A stretch of DNA of 64,000 nucleotides from Micavibrio_B sp964633355 (GTDB lineage: Bacteria; Pseudomonadota; Alphaproteobacteria; Micavibrionales; Micavibrionaceae): assembly GCA_964633355.1 (NCBI GenBank), contig CAZWGO010000010.1:1-64000 (forward strand), read 5' to 3'. How positions within the stretch are numbered: the stretch's first letter is position 1; each line of letters starts with the position of its first letter. Position numbers and translations under genes: made by a program. Below are positions 9,691 through 17,874 of the stretch, piece after piece. Below the pieces are notes generated by a model. The model made no database searches and was not told where the DNA came from. It saw nothing but the letters and a program-made list of their open reading frames with translations.

Positions 9691-10145
9691 GCTGATGCTC
9701 CCGGTCTTGGCAAGGTCAAACCTTCCCGGGCGACATTGGCGCGGGCCGTTTCGCGGCGTTTTTCAAATTTATCGGACGACCACACTTGAAATTTCTTTCC
9801 AAGACCGACGAAAGTTACAGCTTCTTCTATTTTCGCATGCGCCATTAAATGGGCAGGAATGGAAATACGCCCCTCGCTATCGAACGGACATTGAACAGCT
9901 TCTGCAAAAATGGAGGTGGCAAGATCGTCCTGCGCGCTTGAGAACATCTCAAAATGATCGAGGCGCTCGGAAAGCTCTTCCATGCTGGCATAGTCGAACC
10001 CCTCAAGGCACTCATGTCCGGTCGCCCGGAACAGGACAATTCCCTGAAAACCCTGACCGATTAAGGCTGAACGAAACGGAGCCGGAACCGACACACGGCC
10101 CTTCTTGTCCATTTTATTCACATAAGTAGATAAAAACAGCGCCAT
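9687..10145 (-). CDS. mraZ: Transcriptional regulator MraZ
   Basis: DNA-binding regulator of the dcw operon with two tandem AbrB-like SpoVT domains. It has 152 residues. The ATG at 10145 is preferred over one 12 codons upstream because AGAAGGA lies 5 bases before it and the protein then starts MALFLSTY as the family does. The first repeat contains NKMDKKGRVSVPAPFR and the second CPFDSEGRISIPAHL. MraZ proteins bind TGGGN direct repeats spaced by 5 bases upstream of their own gene in E. coli; three such repeats stand at 10210-10233. It is the first gene of the operon. Confidence 0.96.
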   Translation of the reverse strand: MALFLSTYVNKMDKKGRVSVPAPFRSALIGQGFQGIVLFRATGHECLEGFDYASMEELSERLDHFEMFSSAQDDLATSIFAEAVQCPFDSEGRISIPAHLMAHAKIEEAVTFVGLGKKFQVWSSDKFEKRRETARANVAREGLTLPRPGASA

Positions 10146-10209
10146 GCCGTCCTTCTCTGGTGGGTTTTTGAAAGATATCACGAATCCGTGGGAACAGGGT
10201 GATATTTAA

Positions 10210-10240
10210 TGGGATAGCATGGGTTTTTATGGGCTGCAAA
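10210..10240 (-). promoter_or_regulatory. Candidate mraZ promoter overlapping three MraZ-type TGGG repeats
   Basis: TGGG occurs on the plus strand at 10210, 10220 and 10230, exactly 10 bases apart, the spacing known for MraZ operators. On the minus strand, TTTGCA (10240-10235), 17 bases, then CTATCC (10217-10212) forms a plausible sigma-70 promoter for mraZ, so the repeats would lie across the promoter. A further TGGG is at 10189. The repeats read TGGG on the strand opposite to mraZ; their functional orientation is not established here. Confidence 0.6.
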
Positions 10241-10308
10241 CCCTTAGACCAGTAAATGCTTAATTAGGCGGGGATAGAATTGGGGATAAATCAGGGAGAG
10301 CGAATTTG

Positions 10309-10337
10309 TTGACATAATTAATATTTCCTCTTAGAAC
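10309..10337 (+). promoter_or_regulatory. Candidate promoter of the divergent 547-residue gene
   Basis: TTGACA at 10309-10314, a 17-base spacer, then TAGAAC at 10332-10337. Transcription would start around 10344, almost at the ATG at 10346. No ribosome-binding sequence precedes that ATG, so the message would be leaderless or nearly so. Confidence 0.5.
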
Positions 10338-10345
10338 ACTTGACC

Positions 10346-11989
10346 ATGAGTTCCATCTATAAAAGTTTTGATTTCAGCCCTGTGGGCATCCTCGCAGGTG
10401 ACGACACGGTCCTCGGCTTTATCCGCGACCAATCCCATGTCACGCGTACAGTCGCGATATCCCTGACCGCCGGCCTTACCGGACAGCGCCACAAGAATAA
10501 ACTATCTTCCTTGCGCGAAAACTTAAGCCAAACAGAAGTCCCGAGCCTTCAAGCATGGCATAAAAAATTGCTTAGCCAATTTAAAGCCTCAGCGGCCATA
10601 GATGGGCCGACCCACATGACCGCTAAAATTGAATCGCCCGAATATATCCCGCAAACTGTCGAGATGGTTTTAAACGGAACCACTCAAAGCCACATCATAT
10701 TCGATTGCCGCAATAAGGAAGCTTTTTATTCCATGTGCCGCTATCTTGAGATTGATGAGAAAACGATGTTCGCCCTTGCCGAGCTTGAAGCCCTAAAGCC
10801 TCAAGCCAATACCATCCATCAAACCAAGCCCGCAGGCGATGCTCATCTTTTAATGAAATGGCTGTCACGCAATACGGATTCATTGGGTGCGGATATTTCG
10901 GACAAGGTTCAGCATTCGGTTAAATTCAGGTTGCCTGAGCTTAATACATACAAGGATTATCTGGCAGCAATATTTGAATCTGACATGAACTCGCTTGGAA
11001 AAATGCGTGACCGCGCCCTGAAAAAGCGTTGGTTCGGCGCGACCTATCAAGACATACAAAATATCGGCACAAAGCTTGTCGCGTCTATGGGGTTTTCTCC
11101 TGATGAAATGTTGCAGGCACAAAAAGAAATAATTGCCCGCAAGGGTAAAAAACCTTCAATCGAATCTATCCCGGACATTGATGGCCTGGCCCAGTTAATC
11201 GGCCTGGAACAAGTGGAAAAGCATATAAGATCGACATGGGAAAATCATATGGGCCTTCCGCTTGAGGCCATACAATTTCCTCACCCTGTTACTCATGTTG
11301 GGGCTGGAAAAAACCGCAATATGGTCCTTGGTCTTCGCATGCGGATGGGTATTTACGATTTACCTTATAAGACCTGTCTTTTTGAAATGGATGTCATTAA
11401 CTGGGATGAAAAGAAACGGCGCTTATTCGTTCTCGCCGAGCAAGCGGACAAAGGCCATTTAGTCTTTAAACCTGTTTTTGAAGGCTTGGACGTCCATGGT
11501 TATGTGCCTTATAATCACTGCCACTTAAACTATGATCACCACGGTTCTTTTTCATGGAATGTCACTCACTGGGAAACAGGAGACAAGATCGAGCAGCAGG
11601 ATCAAGACGGCCTTGATTATAATGAGGTTACCGTTGCCATTATTTCTGCTCTTAATTCAATCAGCCGGATGAACGAACCCGGCTTTGAACGTAAAACCGT
11701 TATCCCGACAGGCGGACAAGTACTAAAAAATTTAAGGCATCATTCCGCGTATTTTGAATATCAGGTGATCGATCAATATCCCGAGCTATATCGCGCCCAT
11801 TCTATCGGGACGGCGCCGACAAAAGGTGACGAATCAAGAGGAAGTTATGTCCGCCATCTGGTTCGCGGCCACCCGCGCCGATTGACATATGAAGACGGCA
11901 GCATGGATCTGATTATCGTCAGCCCGCATGCGCGCGGCGATGCCAGCAAAGGCTTTAAGATGAAAAGTTATGATTTGAGCAAATCTTAA
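10346..11989 (+). CDS. Hypothetical protein, 547 residues, divergent from the dcw operon
   Basis: I do not recognise this protein. It appears soluble, with no signal peptide or membrane segment. The N-terminal third is mixed. Around residues 300-460 there are many aromatic and histidine residues (for example YNHCHLNYDHHG and NVTHWETGD). The C-terminus has a distinctive pattern, SYVRHLVRGHPRRL followed by IIVSPHARGD, resembling RGH...R...PH.RGD endings I associate with uncharacterised phage and bacterial proteins; this is recollection, not a search. The ATG at 10346 is chosen over an in-frame TTG two codons earlier. A promoter is present, with no ribosome site. It stands alone between mraZ and a repeat-bearing gap. 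Codon use looks like its neighbours. Confidence 0.8.
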   Translation: MSSIYKSFDFSPVGILAGDDTVLGFIRDQSHVTRTVAISLTAGLTGQRHKNKLSSLRENLSQTEVPSLQAWHKKLLSQFKASAAIDGPTHMTAKIESPEYIPQTVEMVLNGTTQSHIIFDCRNKEAFYSMCRYLEIDEKTMFALAELEALKPQANTIHQTKPAGDAHLLMKWLSRNTDSLGADISDKVQHSVKFRLPELNTYKDYLAAIFESDMNSLGKMRDRALKKRWFGATYQDIQNIGTKLVASMGFSPDEMLQAQKEIIARKGKKPSIESIPDIDGLAQLIGLEQVEKHIRSTWENHMGLPLEAIQFPHPVTHVGAGKNRNMVLGLRMRMGIYDLPYKTCLFEMDVINWDEKKRRLFVLAEQADKGHLVFKPVFEGLDVHGYVPYNHCHLNYDHHGSFSWNVTHWETGDKIEQQDQDGLDYNEVTVAIISALNSISRMNEPGFERKTVIPTGGQVLKNLRHHSAYFEYQVIDQYPELYRAHSIGTAPTKGDESRGSYVRHLVRGHPRRLTYEDGSMDLIIVSPHARGDASKGFKMKSYDLSKS

Positions 11990-12028
11990 AAGCTTGAAAT
12001 TTCATACAAACCGCTTCATGCTTTTGGG

Positions 12029-12317
12029 GTTAGGCTTCACCGTGAAAAGCCACGCCGTTTTTCGGCCATCCCCAAGGAAAGCCAGCGGGGACAAAATTCA
12101 CCTTTCTGATGGTCTCAAACACGACGTGCAAACTGAGAGACTCCCCTTAAGTCATTGATCTCTCAGGCTTGGAAAAGAGAGTAAAGATCCATCCCTCTGC
12201 AAAATACGACAAACAAATAGACAAAACGACGAACGAAATAGACAGAAATTAATCCTTCTCCGAAAACGCTGTGATCGCTGTGGTTTCAAAAAACCAAAAA
12301 ATGAGAACGAAGTAGGA
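12029..12317 (+). repeat. Composite dispersed repeat, copy 1 (blocks A, B, C)
   Basis: This stretch occupies most of the gene-free gap 11990-12366. Three blocks recur in inverted orientation and the same order at 52524-53117. Block A is 12029-12092 (64 bases, 3 mismatches), block B is 12128-12158 (31 bases, 1 mismatch) and block C is 12296-12317 (22 bases, identical). Block B lies in a 7-base stem, CTGAGAG/CTCTCAG. Block A contains the short hairpin GCCGTTTTTCGGC. No open frame, terminal inverted repeat or target duplication is evident. The rest of the gap is A-rich with nothing recognisable. Confidence 0.75.
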
Positions 12318-12366
12318 GACTATATTAAGCCACTGAAAATAAGATCATATTAGCTTTATAAAATTT

Positions 12367-12810
12367 GCCAGTCGGTCTGTAAGCCGGATTCTGTATCCTA
12401 GAAATCTTGAGATCTCAACGGATGACGACCATTCATCTAGGAGAAGAGTTACCCCTTCCCTCGAGCAACCAACCCGCCTACGCTCTTCGAGTTTCGGCGG
12501 GCAAGCCCGCCTGACAAGAAGAAAATTGGAAACGTATAAACGCAGGCCTATTTGGTCTTGCTTCCGGTGAGGTTTGCCGTGCCTGTCTCTCTCGAGACGA
12601 GCGGTGCGCTCTTACCGCACCATTTCACCCTTACCTTCCAGTCTCGCCGTGAGGCTCGATTATTGGAGGGCGGTATCTTTCTGTTGCACTATCTGTCGGA
12701 TCGCCTTTCAAAAAGGCTCGCCGCCCGGGCGTTACCCGGCACCGTGTTTCCGTGAAGTCCGGACTTTCCTCGTCTGATTTGCATCATCCGCGGTCGTCCG
12801 ACCGACTGGC
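12367..12810 (-). ncRNA. rnpB: RNase P RNA (class A)
   Basis: Catalytic RNA of RNase P, which matures tRNA 5' ends. On the minus strand the 5' region carries the nearly universal GAGGAAAGTCCGGACTTC (12771-12754). The 3' region carries ACAGAATCCGGCTTAC (12394-12379). The ends pair as helix P1: GCCAGTCGGTC at the 5' end (from 12810) with GACCGACTGGC at the 3' end (to 12367). The length of about 444 bases is slightly long for the family. Conserved pairing and motifs make this secure; the exact ends are inferred from P1. Confidence 0.95.
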
Positions 12811-12817
12811 AAGGCGC

Positions 12818-12846
12818 AATAGACGGTATTATTTAGGGGAAGTCAA
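12818..12846 (-). promoter_or_regulatory. Candidate rnpB promoter inside the end of the amidase gene
   Basis: On the minus strand TTGACT (12846-12841), 17 bases, then TCTATT (12823-12818) places the start near 12811, which agrees with the 5' end at 12810 predicted from helix P1. The -35 box overlaps the last codons of the upstream amidase gene. Confidence 0.6.
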
Positions 12847-13530
12847 ATCCTTCTGCTCGATCAGGGAATTGATCGCCGCATAGAGTTTTTGTTCGTCGAT
12901 TTCCTGGCCAAAATCATCCGGCAGATAATGGCGGCGGAATTCCCGCACCATCAAGTCGAAATCATCCGTGTAATCATAACCCCATTGTTTAAGGGCCGAG
13001 AATAATTCAACCGGCGTATCGATCTCGCCTGAGCCAGAGGAGATTCTGGGCATCAAGCCAATGCCCGCTTCACTTAAGACAGCCCAGGGGAAATGCTCAC
13101 CCGGATCGATTTTCCGTCCCGGCGCGATATCGGAATGGCCGAGTATGTGATGATCGGCAATATCCCAGCGACTGCGGATATCGCGTATCAATTCGATCAA
13201 GGCCGCAATCTGAACGGTAGGAAAATCCGGCAAGTTGTTTTCATGCCCGCCATTGACGACCTCGATACCGATCGATGCCGAGTTGATATCCGTGATACCG
13301 CCCCAGCTCGACTGCCCTGCATGCCATGAGCGCATGCTCTCTTCGACATACGAAGTAACCATGCCATCGACATCGACCATGTAATGCGGAGATACCTGAT
13401 CCGGCGTCATGTAAATAGCATCGGCTTCTTCGGCGGTTTGCGTGCCCGTATAATGCAAAATCAGCATCGTCGGTTTCATACCGTCTTTGCGTTCGTTTTG
13501 GTTGGGAGATTGTTTTTTGATGATATTCAT
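12829..13530 (-). CDS. AmpD-like N-acetylmuramoyl-L-alanine amidase
   Basis: Zinc amidase (Amidase_2 / PGRP fold) that cleaves the bond between N-acetylmuramic acid and L-alanine. It has 233 residues from the ATG at 13530; upstream codons in frame belong to the transporter gene. Zinc-ligand regions: LILHYTG near residue 23 and GHSDIAPGRKIDPG near 130, with the substrate region SIGIEVVNGG between. No signal peptide is visible, so a cytoplasmic role in recycling anhydromuropeptides is likely. About 80 C-terminal residues extend beyond the catalytic domain. The start overlaps the transporter stop (ATGA). Confidence 0.88.
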   Translation of the reverse strand: MNIIKKQSPNQNERKDGMKPTMLILHYTGTQTAEEADAIYMTPDQVSPHYMVDVDGMVTSYVEESMRSWHAGQSSWGGITDINSASIGIEVVNGGHENNLPDFPTVQIAALIELIRDIRSRWDIADHHILGHSDIAPGRKIDPGEHFPWAVLSEAGIGLMPRISSGSGEIDTPVELFSALKQWGYDYTDDFDLMVREFRRHYLPDDFGQEIDEQKLYAAINSLIEQKDLTSPK

Positions 13531-14789
13531 TTCAGTCCTCGGATAAGAACTAAACCCAGCACCCAGAAAAGCAAGATGGTTACGATACCTGCGTTTTGCG
13601 TTTGAAACATATCGGTTGCGAGCGCATAGCAAAACGGCCCGAGAAATGCCGCCGCCCTGCCCGTCAGCGCATAAAGCCCGTAGTTTTCAGTGATAACATT
13701 CTCATTTGAGAGCCGTGAAACAAGCGTGCGACTGGCAGATTGCACCGGCCCGACAAAAAGCCCGAGAGACAAGGCACTGGCGAAAAACATAAGCTTGCTA
13801 TCGGATATCAGTATGCATGATCCAGTAACCAATAATCCGATCAGGCTTATTCTCACGATGCGGAACGAGCCGAAACGGTCTTCGATAAAAGATGCCGCGA
13901 AAGCACCCAAACCTGCCGTGACGTTCATGCCGATGCCGAACATCATGACTTCCGATATCTGTAATCCGTAATTCTGCGCCGCATAAATGCCGCCCATGGC
14001 AAACAGCGTATTCAATCCATCGCGGTAGAGCGCGCTGCCGATCAGGAAATTACGCCATGTGATATCCGATTTCAAATTTGCGAATGCAGATTTTAAGGAT
14101 ATCCATCCGCGTCTCAGCGCATCGTGAATTGTTAAAACTGCCTTTGGCCTGTCAGTCACGTTCATAAAAAGGGGCAAAGAGAAAATGCCGAACCATATAA
14201 TGACGAAGGGAATGACCGCCCTCACATGCCATGCTTCTTCTTTTGGCAAGGCGACAAGCGGCGCATGACCGCCGAGACCGATGAAGAGAAGCAGCATCAA
14301 GACAAGGCTGAACAATCCTCCGGCATAGCCCATCGCCCAGGCACGAGAGGACACGCGGCCCAAATTCTCCGGCTTTGCGACATTCGGCAGCAAGGCATTG
14401 TAGAAAACGATGCCAAGCTCGAAACCGACATTCGCCAGTATGAGACCCGAAAGAACCAGATATATTGTGAATTCATCGGAATGCGGTACGCCAAATACCA
14501 TCAACGCCGCGCCGCAAAGACAAGCCAATTGGCTTAAGAATATCCATGTTTTAAGGCGGCCCGTATGATCGGCAATCGCGCCGCATATCGGCCCGGCAAA
14601 AATCAGCGCCAGACCAGAAAGCGATATGGCATACCCCCATTGCGAAGCGCCTTTAACAGGATCGATAGCAATGCTTTGGGAAAAATAGGTACTGAATACA
14701 AATGTCAGGATAAGCGTTGTAAAGGCAGAATTAGCCCAGTCATATAAAGCCCATGACCAAGCGGCTTTCTTATTCCGCTTATCATCCAC
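13527..14789 (-). CDS. MFS transporter, UMF1-like family
   Basis: A 420-residue inner-membrane protein with about 12 hydrophobic segments. The N-terminus AAWSWALYDWANSAFTTLI is typical of the UMF1 / Atg22-like branch of the major facilitator superfamily. The loop between segments 2 and 3 reads GAIADHTGRLKTW, the usual MFS GxxxDrxGRr pattern. The substrate is unknown. Coupling by ATGA to an AmpD-like amidase invites the idea of muropeptide or amino-sugar uptake, but the protein does not look like AmpG. It starts one base after the DUF1761 stop. Confidence 0.82.
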   Translation of the reverse strand: MDDKRNKKAAWSWALYDWANSAFTTLILTFVFSTYFSQSIAIDPVKGASQWGYAISLSGLALIFAGPICGAIADHTGRLKTWIFLSQLACLCGAALMVFGVPHSDEFTIYLVLSGLILANVGFELGIVFYNALLPNVAKPENLGRVSSRAWAMGYAGGLFSLVLMLLLFIGLGGHAPLVALPKEEAWHVRAVIPFVIIWFGIFSLPLFMNVTDRPKAVLTIHDALRRGWISLKSAFANLKSDITWRNFLIGSALYRDGLNTLFAMGGIYAAQNYGLQISEVMMFGIGMNVTAGLGAFAASFIEDRFGSFRIVRISLIGLLVTGSCILISDSKLMFFASALSLGLFVGPVQSASRTLVSRLSNENVITENYGLYALTGRAAAFLGPFCYALATDMFQTQNAGIVTILLFWVLGLVLIRGLK

Positions 14790-14790
14790 T

Positions 14791-15219
14791 TTAGCTGGCA
14801 GCGATCAAATATTGCGCAGCGCCAATGGCGTAATAACCGCCGAGTTGATAAGCAGCGTCGATCGCCACCGCGTTAAACGGATATCCGGTATAGAGCGATC
14901 CCATAACCAAAGGCGGCATAACGAAAGCAACCCAAAGCAAACAGGCCAGAAGGAAAAACTCCATCGGGTCGGATATTTTGAAAGACCAGACCATAAAGGC
15001 AAAGAATCCAGCCGTAATAAGCCATAGTGGCAAAGTCACAATGAATTGCGATGAAGCGAAAGACGGCGCGTTGCTGGAACCACGCGCTTCAAGCCATTTA
15101 GTGCCAAGCACTTTCGGGTGATACCAGAGCATGCCAAGCAAGAAGGCTGCAATGCCGCTTACAAAAATTGGCAATACCCAATTTTGAGCGATGATTTGTA
15201 GAAGTTCCGGATTAGCCAT
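14791..15219 (-). CDS. DUF1761 family membrane protein
   Basis: A 142-residue protein with four hydrophobic segments. The features WYHPKVLGTKWLEA near residues 32-45, then a cluster of membrane helices ending IDAAYQLGGYYAIGAAQYLIAA, fit the DUF1761 family, whose function is not known to me. It lies directly downstream of sdhB (21-base gap, with TAAAAAACAAGGGGAGATAA giving a GGGGAG ribosome site) and upstream of the MFS gene, so it is probably co-transcribed with the sdh operon. Confidence 0.75.
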   Translation of the reverse strand: MANPELLQIIAQNWVLPIFVSGIAAFLLGMLWYHPKVLGTKWLEARGSSNAPSFASSQFIVTLPLWLITAGFFAFMVWSFKISDPMEFFLLACLLWVAFVMPPLVMGSLYTGYPFNAVAIDAAYQLGGYYAIGAAQYLIAAS

Positions 15220-15240
15220 TTTATCTCCCCTTGTTTTTTA

Positions 15241-16032
15241 TTAATGACGAGCAACGATAAGTTTTTTGATTTCAGCAATCGCCTTGGCCGGATTTAAGCC
15301 TTTCGGGCAAGTGCGCGTGCAGTTCATGATTGTATGGCAACGATAGAGTTTGAACGGATCTTCCAGATCGTCGAGACGATCGCCGGACGCTTCATCGCGT
15401 GTATCGGCCAACCAGCGATAGGCCTGAATCAAAACGGAAGGCCCGAGAAAACGATCGCCATTCCACCAATAGCTCGGGCAAGACGTGGCGCAGCAGAAAC
15501 AAAGAATACAGCCAGCCGGACCTTTACCGTCCGCGCCGTTTAACAGCTCGGCATCTTCAGGACTTTGCAAACGCTCGCGCGCCGGTGCTGGCGATTCCGT
15601 TTTCATCCATGGCTCGATCGTATTGTATTGAGCGATCACATGCGACGTATCAGGCACAAGATCCTTGATCACCGGCAAATGCGGCAATGGTGTCACCTTG
15701 ACATCGGATTTGACTTCTTCGATCGGCTTTAAACAGGCGAGAGTGTTCGATCCATCGATATTCATCGCGCAAGATCCGCAAATACCTTCGCGGCAGGAAC
15801 GGCGCAATGTAACCGTGCTATCGATCTCGTTTTTGATATAGAGCAGCGCGTCGAGGACCATCGGACCGCATTTGTCCAGATCGATCGTGTATTCATCAAG
15901 CCGTGGATTTTGGTCATCATCCGGATTCCAGCGATATACTTTAAACGTCTTTTGACGCTTGCCGCCATTTGACGCATCGACTTTTTTGCCGGGGACGATT
16001 TTTGAATTCTGCGGAAGTGTAAATTTGGCCAT
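15241..16032 (-). CDS. sdhB: Succinate dehydrogenase iron-sulfur subunit
   Basis: Electron-transfer subunit of respiratory complex II. It has 263 residues, the usual size. The [2Fe-2S] ligands are in CREGICGSC followed by NTLAC (about residues 80-105). The second domain contains CILCFCCATSCPSYWW and CHTIMNCTRTCPKGLNP for the [4Fe-4S] and [3Fe-4S] clusters. It is the last gene of sdhCDAB and is separated from sdhA by 40 bases. The protein is cytoplasmic, bound to the membrane through SdhC and SdhD. Confidence 0.98.
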   Translation of the reverse strand: MAKFTLPQNSKIVPGKKVDASNGGKRQKTFKVYRWNPDDDQNPRLDEYTIDLDKCGPMVLDALLYIKNEIDSTVTLRRSCREGICGSCAMNIDGSNTLACLKPIEEVKSDVKVTPLPHLPVIKDLVPDTSHVIAQYNTIEPWMKTESPAPARERLQSPEDAELLNGADGKGPAGCILCFCCATSCPSYWWNGDRFLGPSVLIQAYRWLADTRDEASGDRLDDLEDPFKLYRCHTIMNCTRTCPKGLNPAKAIAEIKKLIVARH

Positions 16033-16072
16033 AATCTTCTCTTATTTGTAGAATAACCCCAAATTGTTAATT

Positions 16073-17860
16073 TTAATAGACCCGTTTTTTAGGCGGGACT
16101 GCTTCGACTTCATCCGTCAATGTGGTCAGAATAACCGGACGTGCTGAAAGCTTCGTTTCGCCAGTTTCTGATACTTTGACAATCGAGTGCTTCAGCCAGT
16201 TGACGTCATCACGCTCTGTGAAGTCCTCGCGGGCATGCGCGCCGCGGCTTTCCTGACGCGCAACAGCGGAATGCAAAGTTGCAACCGATTGATAAAGCAA
16301 ATTATCCAGCTCAAGCGCTTCGACGAGATCCGTATTAAACACCATCGAACGGTCGGTAATATTGACATCGCCGCGGCGGGCAAAAATCGCATCAATCTTG
16401 CGACAACCCTCTTCCAGAGATTCACCTGTGCGGAAAACGGCTGCGTGATTTTGCATGGTTTTCTGCATATCGTTACGAAGATGAGATGTTTTTGTCGGAC
16501 CTTGCGCATGGCGAAGTTTGTCGAAACGCTCCAGGGCAAAATTACCTGTGTCTGAGCCCAACTTTTTATGTTTTGCACCCGGCGTTACAATCTCAGCGGC
16601 GCGGTGCGCGGCGGCACGACCAAAGACGACAAGATCAAGGAGTGAGTTGGACCCCAGACGGTTCGCCCCATGAACGGAAACGCAAGCAGCTTCGCCAATC
16701 GCCATCAGGCCCGGCACGACCTTATTCGGATCGGCATCGGTCGGATTCAACACTTCGGTTTTGAAATTGGTTGGAATACCGCCCATATTATAGTGAACTG
16801 TCGGCAGAACCGGTATCGGCTCTTTCGTTACATCGACGCCAGCAAAGATTTTTGCATTCTCGGCAATACCCGGCAGGCGTGAGTGAATAATATCAGCATC
16901 CAGATGCTCAAGGTGCAAATGAATATGGTCTTTATGTTCGCCAACGCCGCGACCTTCGCGAATTTCAATCGTCATCGAACGTGAGACAACATCGCGTGAT
17001 GCCAAATCTTTAGCAGACGGCGCATAACGCTCCATAAAGCGTTCGCCTTCAGAGTTAGTCAAATAACCGCCCTCACCGCGTACACCTTCTGTAATCAAAC
17101 AGCCAGCGCCATAGATACCAGTCGGGTGAAACTGAACGAATTCCATGTCTTGCAATGGCAGACCAGCGCGAAGAACCATCGCATTGCCGTCGCCTGTGCA
17201 GGTATGCGCGGAAGTACATGAGAAATAAGCCCGACCGTAGCCGCCTGTCGCCAATACCGTCTGATGTGCGCGGAAGCGATGGATCGTTCCGTCAGTCAAA
17301 TTCCATGCCATGACTCCCAGACATTCGCCTTCATCCGACATGATCAAATCCATGGCGAAATATTCGGTGAAGAATTCGGTTTGGAAACGAAGAGCTTGCG
17401 AATACAGCGTATGCAAGATTGCATGACCCGTCCTGTCAGCCGCGGCGCAGGTACGCTGCGCTGTACCTTTACCGTAGTGCGTCGTCATCCCGCCGAACGC
17501 GCGCTGATAAATCTTACCTTCTGCGGTGCGTGAAAACGGCACGCCAAAATGCTCAAGTTCAATAATCGCCGGAATTGCTTCGCGGCACATATATTCAATC
17601 GCGTCCTGATCGCCGAGCCAGTCAGACCCTTTGATTGTATCATACATATGAAAGCGCCAGTCATCTTCGCCCATATTGCCGAGCGCGGCGGAAATCCCGC
17701 CCTGAGCGGCCACTGTGTGGGAGCGCGTCGGGAAAACTTTAGAAATACAGGCGGTTTTCAATCCGGCAGACGCCATCCCCATCGCAGCACGAAGCCCTGC
17801 TCCACCGCCGCCGACAACGACAACATCATATTCATGGTCAATTATATTATAGGCTGGCAT
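16073..17860 (-). CDS. sdhA: Succinate dehydrogenase flavoprotein subunit
   Basis: Oxidises succinate to fumarate with covalently bound FAD; TCA cycle and respiratory chain. It has 595 residues. The dinucleotide loop VVVGGGGAGLRAAMG is at residues 14-28, and the FAD-linked histidine is His48 in RSHTVAAQGG. Other family motifs are HGANRLGSNSLLDLVVFGR and EFVQFHPTGIYGAGCLITEG, plus the C-terminal REDFTERDDVNWLKH. Length and motifs are complete. It follows sdhD by 14 bases. Confidence 0.98.
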   Translation of the reverse strand: MPAYNIIDHEYDVVVVGGGGAGLRAAMGMASAGLKTACISKVFPTRSHTVAAQGGISAALGNMGEDDWRFHMYDTIKGSDWLGDQDAIEYMCREAIPAIIELEHFGVPFSRTAEGKIYQRAFGGMTTHYGKGTAQRTCAAADRTGHAILHTLYSQALRFQTEFFTEYFAMDLIMSDEGECLGVMAWNLTDGTIHRFRAHQTVLATGGYGRAYFSCTSAHTCTGDGNAMVLRAGLPLQDMEFVQFHPTGIYGAGCLITEGVRGEGGYLTNSEGERFMERYAPSAKDLASRDVVSRSMTIEIREGRGVGEHKDHIHLHLEHLDADIIHSRLPGIAENAKIFAGVDVTKEPIPVLPTVHYNMGGIPTNFKTEVLNPTDADPNKVVPGLMAIGEAACVSVHGANRLGSNSLLDLVVFGRAAAHRAAEIVTPGAKHKKLGSDTGNFALERFDKLRHAQGPTKTSHLRNDMQKTMQNHAAVFRTGESLEEGCRKIDAIFARRGDVNITDRSMVFNTDLVEALELDNLLYQSVATLHSAVARQESRGAHAREDFTERDDVNWLKHSIVKVSETGETKLSARPVILTTLTDEVEAVPPKKRVY

Positions 17861-17874
17861 TTCAAACTTCCGGT

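Noticed and set aside
12552..12777. Two overlapping plus-strand open frames of 67 codons
   Set aside because: They lie wholly inside the RNase P RNA gene on the opposite strand.
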